Source: Acidobacteriota bacterium
GTDB lineage: Bacteria > Acidobacteriota > Aminicenantia > Aminicenantales > Saccharicenantaceae
Assembly: GCA_029553365.1 (NCBI GenBank)
Contig: JAKPCG010000233.1
Location: 1-57,837, forward strand
DNA length: 57,837 bases
Direction of reading: 5' to 3'
Shown here: positions 43,904-51,342 of the stretch, one piece after another
How the letters are laid out: the number at the start of each line of letters is the position of its first letter
Numbering within the stretch: the first letter of the stretch is position 1
Position numbers and translations under genes: made by a program
The notes under the pieces: model-generated
Database searches by the model: none
Told to the model about the DNA's origin: nothing
The model's input: only the letters and a program-made list of their open reading frames with translations

Positions 43904-44374
43904 ATGATCGGGATTATGTCAGATTCGCATGACAATCTGGTAGCCATTAACAAAGCTATCGACATCTTTAATCGAGCTGATTGCTCACTGGTAATACATG
44001 CCGGGGACATCATTGCTCCTTTTGCTGCCCAGGAGTTAAGGAAACTGAAATGCCCGGTTAAAGCTGTTTTTGGCAATTGTGACGGAGAAAAGGATGGTTT
44101 GATTAAAGTTTTTAAGGATCTGGGGGAAATCAAGCCTGCTCCTTTTAGCTTTATTGAAGATAACAGGCGCTTTATTGTCTCCCACTATCCTCTTGAAGAT
44201 GTTCAGGAAGAAGTAGATATCATCGTTTTTGGCCATACTCATCGTTCTCAGGTAAGCCAGCAGGGAGAACTTTTGGTCATTAATCCCGGCGAAACAGGTG
44301 GCTGGGTAAAAGGGGTTAGCACGGTTGTCCTGCTGGAAGCGGAAAAGATGTCGGCAGACATAATAATATTATGA
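43904..44374 (+). CDS. MJ0936/YfcE-family phosphodiesterase
   Basis: A small calcineurin-like metallophosphodiesterase of 156 residues. All five metal motifs are visible: SDSHDN, HAGDI, FGNCDG, VSHYP and FGHTHR, followed by NPGET. Family members hydrolyse artificial phosphodiesters; the physiological substrate is unknown. It stands alone, divergent from tRNA-Val. Confidence 0.94.
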   Translation: MIGIMSDSHDNLVAINKAIDIFNRADCSLVIHAGDIIAPFAAQELRKLKCPVKAVFGNCDGEKDGLIKVFKDLGEIKPAPFSFIEDNRRFIVSHYPLEDVQEEVDIIVFGHTHRSQVSQQGELLVINPGETGGWVKGVSTVVLLEAEKMSADIIIL

Positions 44375-44464
44375 TCAGAGAGCTCAAGCCAGAAGCTTCG
44401 GCCTCCGCGGAGATTTATGTGAAGAGAGCCTTGGTCATAGAATAGATAAGGAAGAAGGAAACCA

Positions 44465-44605
44465 ATGGGTAAGGGACTTGGTAATCGTCAAAAGCCAGGC
44501 TGGCAACGGGTAAGAAAAGTTGAGTCTAAAAACCACAAAAAACTTTTAAAAGAGCTTCAAGGGGGGAAAAAGCCAGCCAGGCCCGTGAAAAAAGTTCCCC
44601 ATTAA
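44465..44605 (+). CDS. Hypothetical 46-aa basic protein
   Basis: A short ORF below the track threshold. It begins ATGGGTAAGGGACTTGG behind an AAGGA ribosome site and encodes MGKGLGNRQKPGWQRV followed by a Lys-rich helix (ESKNHKKLLKELQGGKK) and a Pro/Lys tail ending VPH, then TAA. The composition (about one third Lys or Arg) is typical of nucleic-acid or ribosome-binding small proteins. It lies in the otherwise gene-free 415-nt gap before the GTPase gene. I do not recognise it; the coding call rests on the ribosome site and the non-random composition. Confidence 0.55.
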   Translation: MGKGLGNRQKPGWQRVRKVESKNHKKLLKELQGGKKPARPVKKVPH

Positions 44606-44723
44606 GGGTTTGCCTGTTTTTCGAAGAGAACTGCCAGACTCCCGAGAAGATAACCAGTTGGATTTCATCTGTGAAATAGCTCTAGCCGACAGGTTCAATT
44701 AGACTTTAAGGCCCCATTTTTGC

Positions 44724-44759
44724 TATACTTATAGTTCTTAATAGCCGCCTGGTGGCTAT
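44724..44759 (+). promoter_or_regulatory. -10 element and 5' leader hairpin of the GTPase operon
   Basis: TATACT (44724-44729) precedes a compact inverted repeat ATAGCC...GGCTAT (44741-44759, eight pairs counting one G-T, loop CTG). Transcription from this -10 would place the hairpin at the very 5' end of the message, ahead of the AAGGAG ribosome site. It may stabilise the mRNA. The -35 is unclear. Confidence 0.4.
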
Positions 44760-44789
44760 CAAGTAAAAACTATTATAAGGAGCTTAAAA

Positions 44790-46094
44790 ATGAGAAAAGT
44801 CATTATCATGGGAGCTGCAGGCCGCGATTTTCACAATTTTAATGTCTATTTTCGCGACAATCCTGATTACCGGGTAGTTGCTTTTACTGCTACTCAGATT
44901 CCTGATATTGAAGGCAGAAAATATCCGGCTGCTCTGGCCGGGAAGCTCTATCCCAGGGGGATACCGATTTATTCGGAAGCGGAGTTGACCGATCTAATTA
45001 AGGAACATAAGGTTGATGAAGTACATTTTGCCTACAGTGACGTTCCCCATGAATATGTCATGCATAAAGCTTCCGAAGCAATGGCAGCCGGAGCCAGTTT
45101 TGTTCTGCTCGGGCCGGCTGATACCATGATCAAGAGCCGCAAACCGGTAATATCAGTTTGCGCGGTCAGAACCGGGTCAGGCAAGAGCCAGACAACCAGA
45201 AAAGTGGCTCTCACCCTGAAAGCCAAAGGACGCCGGGTAGTGGTTATCAGGCATCCCATGCCCTATGGTGATCTGGAAAAACAGAAAGTTCAGAGATTTG
45301 CTACCTACGAGGATCTCGATCGCCATGAATGTACGATTGAAGAAAGGGAAGAATACGAACCTCATATTGACAATGGCATTATTGTTTATGCTGGCGTTGA
45401 TTATGGAGCTATTCTGAAACAGGCCGAAAAAGAGGCGGATATCATCCTCTGGGATGGCGGCAACAATGATTTCCCTTTTTATAAATCAGATCTGGAAATT
45501 GTGGTGGTGGATCCACATCGGGCCGGTCATGAATTGAGCTATCATCCCGGGGAAACCAATTTCCGGCGGGCTGATGTTTATGTGGTCAATAAAATGGATA
45601 CGGCGGAGCCGGAAAAGGTTAAGCTGGTTATGGATAACATTAAGAAGATTAATCCGAAGGCAAAGGTCATAAAGGCCAACTCTCCAATTTTTGTCGAGGA
45701 TGGGTCTCAGATTAAGGGTAAGAGAGTGCTGGTCATTGAGGATGGCCCGACCCTGACCCACGGTGGCATGCGTTATGGGGCAGGCATTGTAGCTGCCCAG
45801 CAGTATCAGGCGGCGGAGATTATTGACCCCAGGCCCTATGCTGTGGGCAGCATCAAAAAGACCTTTGAAAAGTATAGTCATTTAGATAAAGTGCTCCCGG
45901 CCATGGGCTATGGAGAAAAGCAGACAAGAGAACTGGCTGCTACCATCAACAAAATAGACTGCGATCTGGTCATCAGCGCTACTCCGATCGATTTAAACCG
46001 GGTGATCAAAGTCAACAAGCCGATGCTTCGTGTTCGCTACGAACTGGAAGAAATTGGCCAGCCCAATCTCAAGTCTGTCCTGAAAGATTTTTAG
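44790..46094 (+). CDS. COG2403-type GTPase (cyclic 2,3-diphosphoglycerate synthetase-like)
   Basis: A 434-residue cytoplasmic protein. The N-terminal 120 residues look like a Rossmann-type domain (VIIMGAAGRDFHNFNVYFR), followed by a P-loop domain with Walker A RTGSGKSQTTRKVA (about 127-140), DIILWDGGNNDFPF as the Walker B region, and a VVNKMD guanine-specificity motif. These features match the COG2403 family, whose characterised relatives include archaeal cyclic 2,3-diphosphoglycerate synthetase. The gene begins an operon with carbamate kinase and OTC, a repeated neighbour set for this family. Its reaction in bacteria is not known to me; a link to carbamoyl phosphate metabolism is inferred from context. 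Confidence 0.88.
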   Translation: MRKVIIMGAAGRDFHNFNVYFRDNPDYRVVAFTATQIPDIEGRKYPAALAGKLYPRGIPIYSEAELTDLIKEHKVDEVHFAYSDVPHEYVMHKASEAMAAGASFVLLGPADTMIKSRKPVISVCAVRTGSGKSQTTRKVALTLKAKGRRVVVIRHPMPYGDLEKQKVQRFATYEDLDRHECTIEEREEYEPHIDNGIIVYAGVDYGAILKQAEKEADIILWDGGNNDFPFYKSDLEIVVVDPHRAGHELSYHPGETNFRRADVYVVNKMDTAEPEKVKLVMDNIKKINPKAKVIKANSPIFVEDGSQIKGKRVLVIEDGPTLTHGGMRYGAGIVAAQQYQAAEIIDPRPYAVGSIKKTFEKYSHLDKVLPAMGYGEKQTRELAATINKIDCDLVISATPIDLNRVIKVNKPMLRVRYELEEIGQPNLKSVLKDF

Positions 46095-46172
46095 ACCTGT
46101 TTGACAGCCGACAGCCGGTCTTAGGGTAAAAATTAAAGAGGGTAGAAAAGGCAAGTATTAAGGCGGCAAAAG

Positions 46173-47159
46173 ATGAAGGCGAAAATTGCACTGATCGCTT
46201 TTGGCGGCAATGCTATATTGCCTGAAAACCAGAAAGGTTTACAGGAAGAGCAAATGCACCAGGCCCAGAAGGCAGCTGAACTCATGGTGCAAATCATCAA
46301 AAAAGGCTATGAGCTCATTGTCGTTCATGGTAATGGCCCCCAGGTGGGGAATTTGCTGATTCAGATGGAAGAGGCTGCTAACAAGATTCCTCCTTTCAGT
46401 CTGGAAGTCTGTGATGCTATGACGGAAGGCAGTATGGGTTTCATGCTGGAAAAAGCTATTATCAATGAACTCCGCCGGCAGTCGATAGATAAGGATGTTG
46501 CTACCCTGATTACCGAGGTGGTAGTGGACAAAAATGATCCTGCTTTTGGGAAGCCGACCAAGCCAATTGGGCCTTTTTATCCTAAATTCAGGGCTCAGCA
46601 GCTGGCCCGGCAAAAAAAATGGACAATGGTAGAAGATGCGGGTCGCGGTTTTCGCCGGGTGGTTCCTTCTCCCCGGCCGATTGATATTGTGCCCAAGTGG
46701 ATCATCAGAGACCTGGTAATGTCTGGCCGGGTGGTGATCGCCGCTGGCGGCGGGGGTATACCGGTCATAATCAACAGCCGGGGCCTGTACGAAGGCGTGG
46801 AAGCCGTTATTGATAAAGATTATGCTTCCAGCTTGCTGGCCAGAGAAGTAGGAGTCGAGCTGTTTATCATTCTGACTGGCATTTCCAGGGTGTATTATCA
46901 TTTTGGCCAGCCGGACCAGAAACCGTTGTCTACCATTACGGTAGAAGAAGCCAAAAAATTCCTGGAGCAGGGAGAGTTTCCACCTGGTTCAATGGGTCCC
47001 AAGATCAGGGCAGCCATAGAATATATTGAGGCTGGAGGAAAGGAAGTCCTGATTACTTCAGCCAGCCATTTAAAGGCAGCACTGATCAATCGTTCCGGGA
47101 CAAGAATTGTGGCCAGTATTCCAGTAAGTTCAAATATAGAGATAGGAGGAGAACAATGA
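46173..47159 (+). CDS. arcC: Carbamate kinase
   Basis: Interconverts carbamoyl phosphate plus ADP with carbamate plus ATP. The 328-residue protein shows the amino-acid-kinase fold: FGGNAILPENQKG, VVHGNGPQVGNLL, VVPSPRPIDIVP, AAGGGGIPVI and FPPGSMGPKIRAAI. Direct four-nt overlap with the OTC gene indicates coupled synthesis. In arginine catabolism it yields ATP, whereas in some hyperthermophiles it makes carbamoyl phosphate. With no arginine deiminase here, direction is undecided. Confidence 0.97.
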   Translation: MKAKIALIAFGGNAILPENQKGLQEEQMHQAQKAAELMVQIIKKGYELIVVHGNGPQVGNLLIQMEEAANKIPPFSLEVCDAMTEGSMGFMLEKAIINELRRQSIDKDVATLITEVVVDKNDPAFGKPTKPIGPFYPKFRAQQLARQKKWTMVEDAGRGFRRVVPSPRPIDIVPKWIIRDLVMSGRVVIAAGGGGIPVIINSRGLYEGVEAVIDKDYASSLLAREVGVELFIILTGISRVYYHFGQPDQKPLSTITVEEAKKFLEQGEFPPGSMGPKIRAAIEYIEAGGKEVLITSASHLKAALINRSGTRIVASIPVSSNIEIGGEQ

Positions 47160-48076
47160 AAAAAGATTTCATTACGATACATGAACTGAGCCGTTATGAG
47201 TTTAATGAAATCCTGGATTTAACCACCAAAATGAAAAAAAACCCGGAGAAATACCGCTCGGTCCTCAAAGATAAGATTCTGGCTATGATTTTCCAGAAGC
47301 CTTCTCTCCGGACAAGAATGACCTTCGAAGTTGGTATGCTCCAGCTGGGTGGTGAGGCTATTTATCTGGCACCTTCTGATATCCAGATGGGTTCGCGGGA
47401 AAGCGTGAGGGATATTGGGAAGAATCTGGAACGCTGGGTAGATGGCATTATGATCAGGACTTTTGGCCACCATATTATTCTCGAGCTGGCTGAAAGCACC
47501 AGAATTCCGGTTATCAATGCTCTAACTGATCTCCTCCACCCCTGCCAGGCCATGGCTGATGTCTTCACCCTGCTCGAAAAAAAAGGCAGTCTGGCTGGTT
47601 TGAAGCTGGCCTATGTTGGCGATGGAAACAATGTAGCTCACAGCCTGATGCTGGCCGCGGCCAAGGCAGGAATGAAAATGGCTGTAGCCACTCCTCCCGG
47701 TTATGAGCCGAAGAAGGAAATTATAGACTGGGCCAGAGAAGACGGACAGGGAACGGATTTTGAACTGACCATTACTCATGATCCGGTGGAGGCAGTTAGA
47801 GAAACTGACGCCGTTTATACGGATGTCTGGGCTTCGATGGGTCAGGAAGCAGAAAAGGAAATTAGGAAGAAGATTTTTTCTCCTTATCAGGTTAATCGTG
47901 AGCTGTTTTCCAAAGCGAAACCGGATGCTTATTTCATGCACTGTCTGCCAGCCCATCGAGGTGAAGAGGTGACTGATGAGATTATCGACTCACCGAATTC
48001 CATCGTCTATGATCAGGCTGAAAATAGATTGCATGTGCAAAAAGTTATCATGATGAATTTAATGGGGAAAAAATAA
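47156..48076 (+). CDS. argF: Ornithine carbamoyltransferase
   Basis: A 306-residue transcarbamylase moving the carbamoyl group between carbamoyl phosphate and ornithine/citrulline. The carbamoyl phosphate motif reads PSLRTRMTFE, with Leu in place of the common first Thr; HPCQAMAD, DVWASMGQE (ornithine loop) and HCLPAHRGEE are standard and favour ornithine over acetylornithine. A GGAGGAGA ribosome site lies within arcC. It could serve arginine synthesis or citrulline breakdown. The following 705-residue gene starts three nt later. Confidence 0.95.
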   Translation: MKKDFITIHELSRYEFNEILDLTTKMKKNPEKYRSVLKDKILAMIFQKPSLRTRMTFEVGMLQLGGEAIYLAPSDIQMGSRESVRDIGKNLERWVDGIMIRTFGHHIILELAESTRIPVINALTDLLHPCQAMADVFTLLEKKGSLAGLKLAYVGDGNNVAHSLMLAAAKAGMKMAVATPPGYEPKKEIIDWAREDGQGTDFELTITHDPVEAVRETDAVYTDVWASMGQEAEKEIRKKIFSPYQVNRELFSKAKPDAYFMHCLPAHRGEEVTDEIIDSPNSIVYDQAENRLHVQKVIMMNLMGKK

Positions 48077-48079
48077 CCA

Positions 48080-50197
48080 ATGGATAAAGAAAATTTAAAA
48101 ATTACGGCCATAACTGCCGAAGATCTGGCTGTAATTGAACAGGAATTGACCAGGACCAATCGGCCTTTGACTACTGCTGAACTGGCAGAAAAGCTGGCTT
48201 TCGCCAAGACGGCCAGTGAACGGCATCAGGCGGTCAAAATTTATGATCCCAATGCCCGCTACGAAATTGGCGATTTTATCTATAAAGAATATGATGAAAA
48301 TCTTCAGGTCGGCAGCAAAGCTACCGAGCATTTTCAGGGCGGAGTGGTACTAAAAGTAATTAATAAGACCAGACTGCCCAATTTTCCTTATGAAATGCTG
48401 GAAGTTGATTACGACGGAGGAGGGCCCTTCCGCCGTTATCTGGACTACATGAAAAAGACCAAAACTGAGGTGTTGTTGCCTTCCAATCCTGAGGGGCAGG
48501 GAAAAGAACCGGAGATTCTGGGGGAAGAACGTGATCCGAGGCAGACCGAACTGCCCATGACCGAAAAAGATATAAAGACCTTAGAGCGAAACTTAAGGAA
48601 AGCCCTGAGTGGTTCCGCAGTTTTCTTCAGCTGGAATGATTTCTGGCAACTCAGTTCAAAAAGAATTGAAATCCCGGAAGAGAAAATTAAAGAAATTTCG
48701 GAGGAGCTGGCTGCCAGCAAAACTTCTATCTCGAGCGAAGAGATAGTTAAAAAGTATTTTGGCCTTGAGCCATCCAGCGATCTCTTTGAACTCTATTGCC
48801 TGTCCTTAAATTTTTTGCTCGAGAAGAAATATCGCAAAGATTTTATCTGTCTTTCAACCAGAAACTGGGGTAAGTGGCACCTGAAGAGTGTGCTCAATAA
48901 GCTACCTGAAGGCCTACCTATCTCCAGCCCTCTGGCTCCGGTACCTGATCTTGGACAGGGAGAAGGCCTGCAATATACCAGAGTTGATTCTTTCCCCTTT
49001 AAAGTTTATCTGACCTGGCGAGAAATTCTGTCCGGCGCCGTTCGCCTGCCACGCAGTCTCTCCCGTGAATTCACCTCCCGAGAATATCAGTTCGTTGATG
49101 ATGAGGACGGCAAATCCTATACTGTTTACTATTACCCCGAGGGTAATTTTCTTCTCGGACTGGCTGAGTATTTTCAGACCAATAATATTCCCCAGGGAAC
49201 AAGCCTGACCATTAACCGTAAAGCTGAAGACACTTTTACCTTCTGGATCAAAAAGTCCAAGAAGAAAACAGCTACATACCAACTGGAATATGATTCTGCC
49301 ACCGGACACTTTAGCCTGGGTCACGGAGAGGTCTTTACTCTGGCTATGGCCAACAAAAGCCTTAATCTCGATCGGGAAATTGTTGCCCACCTTTTGACCA
49401 TGCAGGATGAAAGTCAGGATCTGGATTTGAGGCAATTGCTGGTTAAGGTCTTTAAGACGCCAGAGCTGACAGGTAATAACCGGTCGCTGCATTTTCTGCG
49501 GGCCTATCACCTGGTGGACCTGCTGCGGGCAACAACGGCCGAAGATGTTGAATATGTCCTTAATAATGCACCTGAATTTGTGGCGTCGGAGAAAAAAGAA
49601 GGGATTTATATTTACCAGGAATCCCTTGAACCAAAGGAGGTTCCGGTTGAGGAAGAGAAGGCGGCGTCCTCTTTTCTCGAATCTCTGGCCGAGCAACTGG
49701 CTGGTAGCCGAGCCGAGGCCGAGATAACCATGAGTCAGGAAAGTGCAGCTCCCGAAGAGCAACAAGGTGCCGGGGTCGAAGAGGTGGCAGAAGAAATCCA
49801 GATAGAAACAGTTGCGCCTCCGCCCCAGGAAGCTGAGATTAAAGTTACACTTGAACCCGTTAAGAAAGAGAAAACCAGAGAAACAGAGAAAGAAGGAAAA
49901 CCAGGCAAAAAGAAAAAAGAACCGATGGAAGACAAGAAATTCAAGTCAAAAAAAAGTGATCGCCGTTTGATTGAAGAAAGAATTGTCGAAGAAGAATCTG
50001 AAATAGAAGCGCTGGAAGCAGTCAAGGCTCAGCAGGAAGAAACAGAAGAAGCCGAAGCAGAAAATAAAACTATCCAGGTTGAGCTGGAAGCAGCCAAGCA
50101 AGAAGCTAAATTTGGTTTCTTTGCAGAAATGTTGAAATCAGCTTTGACCAAGAAACAGCCGGAACAAAAAGAAGAAGAGAAGGAAGAAAAAAAATAG
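48080..50197 (+). CDS. Unrecognised 705-aa multidomain protein
   Basis: I do not recognise this protein. Residues about 1-60 look like a winged-helix or similar helical unit (LTTAELAEKLAFAK). A beta-rich segment with YEIGDFIYKEYDE follows (about 50-115). A second helical region lies at about 155-260, and a beta-rich domain (about 300-430) contains YTVYYYPEGNFLLGL and FTFWIKKSKKK, loosely resembling a B3/AbrB-like pseudobarrel. From about 545 to the end the protein is a Glu/Lys-rich, probably disordered or coiled tail. There is no signal peptide, membrane helix or catalytic motif. It begins three nt after the OTC stop, so it is probably part of that operon. A nucleic-acid-binding role is a guess from the apparent folds. 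Confidence 0.9.
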   Translation: MDKENLKITAITAEDLAVIEQELTRTNRPLTTAELAEKLAFAKTASERHQAVKIYDPNARYEIGDFIYKEYDENLQVGSKATEHFQGGVVLKVINKTRLPNFPYEMLEVDYDGGGPFRRYLDYMKKTKTEVLLPSNPEGQGKEPEILGEERDPRQTELPMTEKDIKTLERNLRKALSGSAVFFSWNDFWQLSSKRIEIPEEKIKEISEELAASKTSISSEEIVKKYFGLEPSSDLFELYCLSLNFLLEKKYRKDFICLSTRNWGKWHLKSVLNKLPEGLPISSPLAPVPDLGQGEGLQYTRVDSFPFKVYLTWREILSGAVRLPRSLSREFTSREYQFVDDEDGKSYTVYYYPEGNFLLGLAEYFQTNNIPQGTSLTINRKAEDTFTFWIKKSKKKTATYQLEYDSATGHFSLGHGEVFTLAMANKSLNLDREIVAHLLTMQDESQDLDLRQLLVKVFKTPELTGNNRSLHFLRAYHLVDLLRATTAEDVEYVLNNAPEFVASEKKEGIYIYQESLEPKEVPVEEEKAASSFLESLAEQLAGSRAEAEITMSQESAAPEEQQGAGVEEVAEEIQIETVAPPPQEAEIKVTLEPVKKEKTRETEKEGKPGKKKKEPMEDKKFKSKKSDRRLIEERIVEEESEIEALEAVKAQQEETEEAEAENKTIQVELEAAKQEAKFGFFAEMLKSALTKKQPEQKEEEKEEKK

Positions 50198-50220
50198 TCT
50201 GAGCCTCTGACCAGGTTCAG

Positions 50221-51324
50221 CTAGAGGATTATCCTTTTCGAGCCACTGCGCCGGGTAAGGCCCAGTTCATCCAGAAATTCGAGCAGCGGGATGGCATATT
50301 TTCTGGATAAGCCGGTCAATTTTTTAAACTCGCCAACGGTTAATTCTCTCTGACCACTTTTTTTCCTTTTTTCCAGTTCTTTTTTGATCTCTTCCAGCCA
50401 GCTGGCATGAAGAATAAAACCATCCTGACTTTCGACTACTTTCTTTTTCTGGAGAAGGAGCTCAACCATCGTTTCGAGGCGTTGAGGGTGAACCTTAAAT
50501 TTTCTGGCCAGCTCTTCCAGAGAAGAGGCAGAAAACTTCTGTTCCAGAAGCATCTTCTCAATGGCCTGCATGATTTCATCTTCTTCTTTAGATAGGCTGG
50601 TTTCGAAACCGTGTTGCCGGACCTGTTCTCCGCTTATTTCCACCTGCCCGTCCTTGATGAGGCGGTTCAAAGCCAGCAGCAGAACAGGCCTGGGCAGCCT
50701 GAATCTCTCCTGGACCTTTTTAATTTCTGGACCGGTTTCGGCTGGTCGCCGCTGATGATAATCTTCAATGAAGCTCAACATTCTGGTCAGCAGAAAGTCA
50801 AAGCTTTTCCTGCTCAGAAGAAAAAGTGGAGAAAATTCCAGAATAAAAAGCTGCCCCTCCTTTTCGAGCTCCAGGGCTAATTGAGAAAGCTCCGAAGAGG
50901 ATAGCCGGCAAAAATCTTCCAGCTCTTTTTCCCTCAAACCTTGAAGGCCAGCTTCTTCGGTTAGGGCCAGCAGCATGGCTTTCTCATCAGCAGCATATTG
51001 GTCAAGCCGCTCGACGAGTTTTTCTTCTCGTTTGATTTTTGTCAGCTGATTGGCCAGTGGATAGATGACCCGAGCCGAGACAGGCTGGTTAAAACCAGGA
51101 AGCTTAATTTGAAGATTATCTCCCCATCTGAGCTCAAAAGGCAGCCTGGCTTTTATCTTTAAATAAGGCACCTTAGATTTTTTTGACGGCAGCTTACCCG
51201 GCTCGATTTTGGCCTGAAATTGTCCCTGGTTGACCAGAATCTGACCTGAGCGCTGTTCTTCTCCAGACAGCTCCAGCCATTCTCCACTGGGCAGGACATA
51301 AAAAACTGTTTCAACGGAAGTCAT
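50221..51324 (-). CDS. SelB C-terminal-like protein without GTPase domain
   Basis: A 367-residue protein resembling only the end of the selenocysteine elongation factor SelB. Residues about 1-100 look like the beta-barrel domain III (IKARLPFELRWGDNLQIKLPG). About 105-367 are four winged-helix units. The last, with LTGLSRKYAIPLLEFLDELGLTRRSG, is the fingerprint of the SelB module that binds the SECIS hairpin. No P-loop, DCPGH or NKxD motif is present, and rnr ends only 18 nt upstream, so no GTPase domain has been split off locally. It could be a free SECIS-binding regulator, an antagonist of SelB, or an RNA-binding protein of other purpose. It is convergent with the 705-aa gene. Confidence 0.88.
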   Translation of the reverse strand: MTSVETVFYVLPSGEWLELSGEEQRSGQILVNQGQFQAKIEPGKLPSKKSKVPYLKIKARLPFELRWGDNLQIKLPGFNQPVSARVIYPLANQLTKIKREEKLVERLDQYAADEKAMLLALTEEAGLQGLREKELEDFCRLSSSELSQLALELEKEGQLFILEFSPLFLLSRKSFDFLLTRMLSFIEDYHQRRPAETGPEIKKVQERFRLPRPVLLLALNRLIKDGQVEISGEQVRQHGFETSLSKEEDEIMQAIEKMLLEQKFSASSLEELARKFKVHPQRLETMVELLLQKKKVVESQDGFILHASWLEEIKKELEKRKKSGQRELTVGEFKKLTGLSRKYAIPLLEFLDELGLTRRSGSKRIIL

Positions 51325-51342
51325 TTTCGCTTCTCATCATCT

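Noticed and set aside
46239-46901. 220-aa minus-strand ORF
   Set aside because: It lies antisense to the carbamate kinase gene, has no ribosome site, and its translation is shadow-like (His/Pro/Asn-rich). The sense gene is unambiguous.
47291-47335. SLRTR motif in the carbamoyltransferase as evidence for acetyl- or succinylornithine specificity
   Set aside because: SLRTR occurs in those enzymes, but the SMGQE ornithine loop and HCLPAHRGEE motif here are ordinary OTC features, so the motif alone is not decisive.
48914-49765. 283-aa minus-strand ORF
   Set aside because: It is antisense to the 705-aa gene, with no supporting start signal; the long sense frame in an operon is the better explanation.
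50198-50225. Bidirectional terminator between the 705-aa gene and the SelB-like gene
   Set aside because: CCTCT/AGAGG can pair, but the stem is short and interrupted and there is no T-run on either strand.
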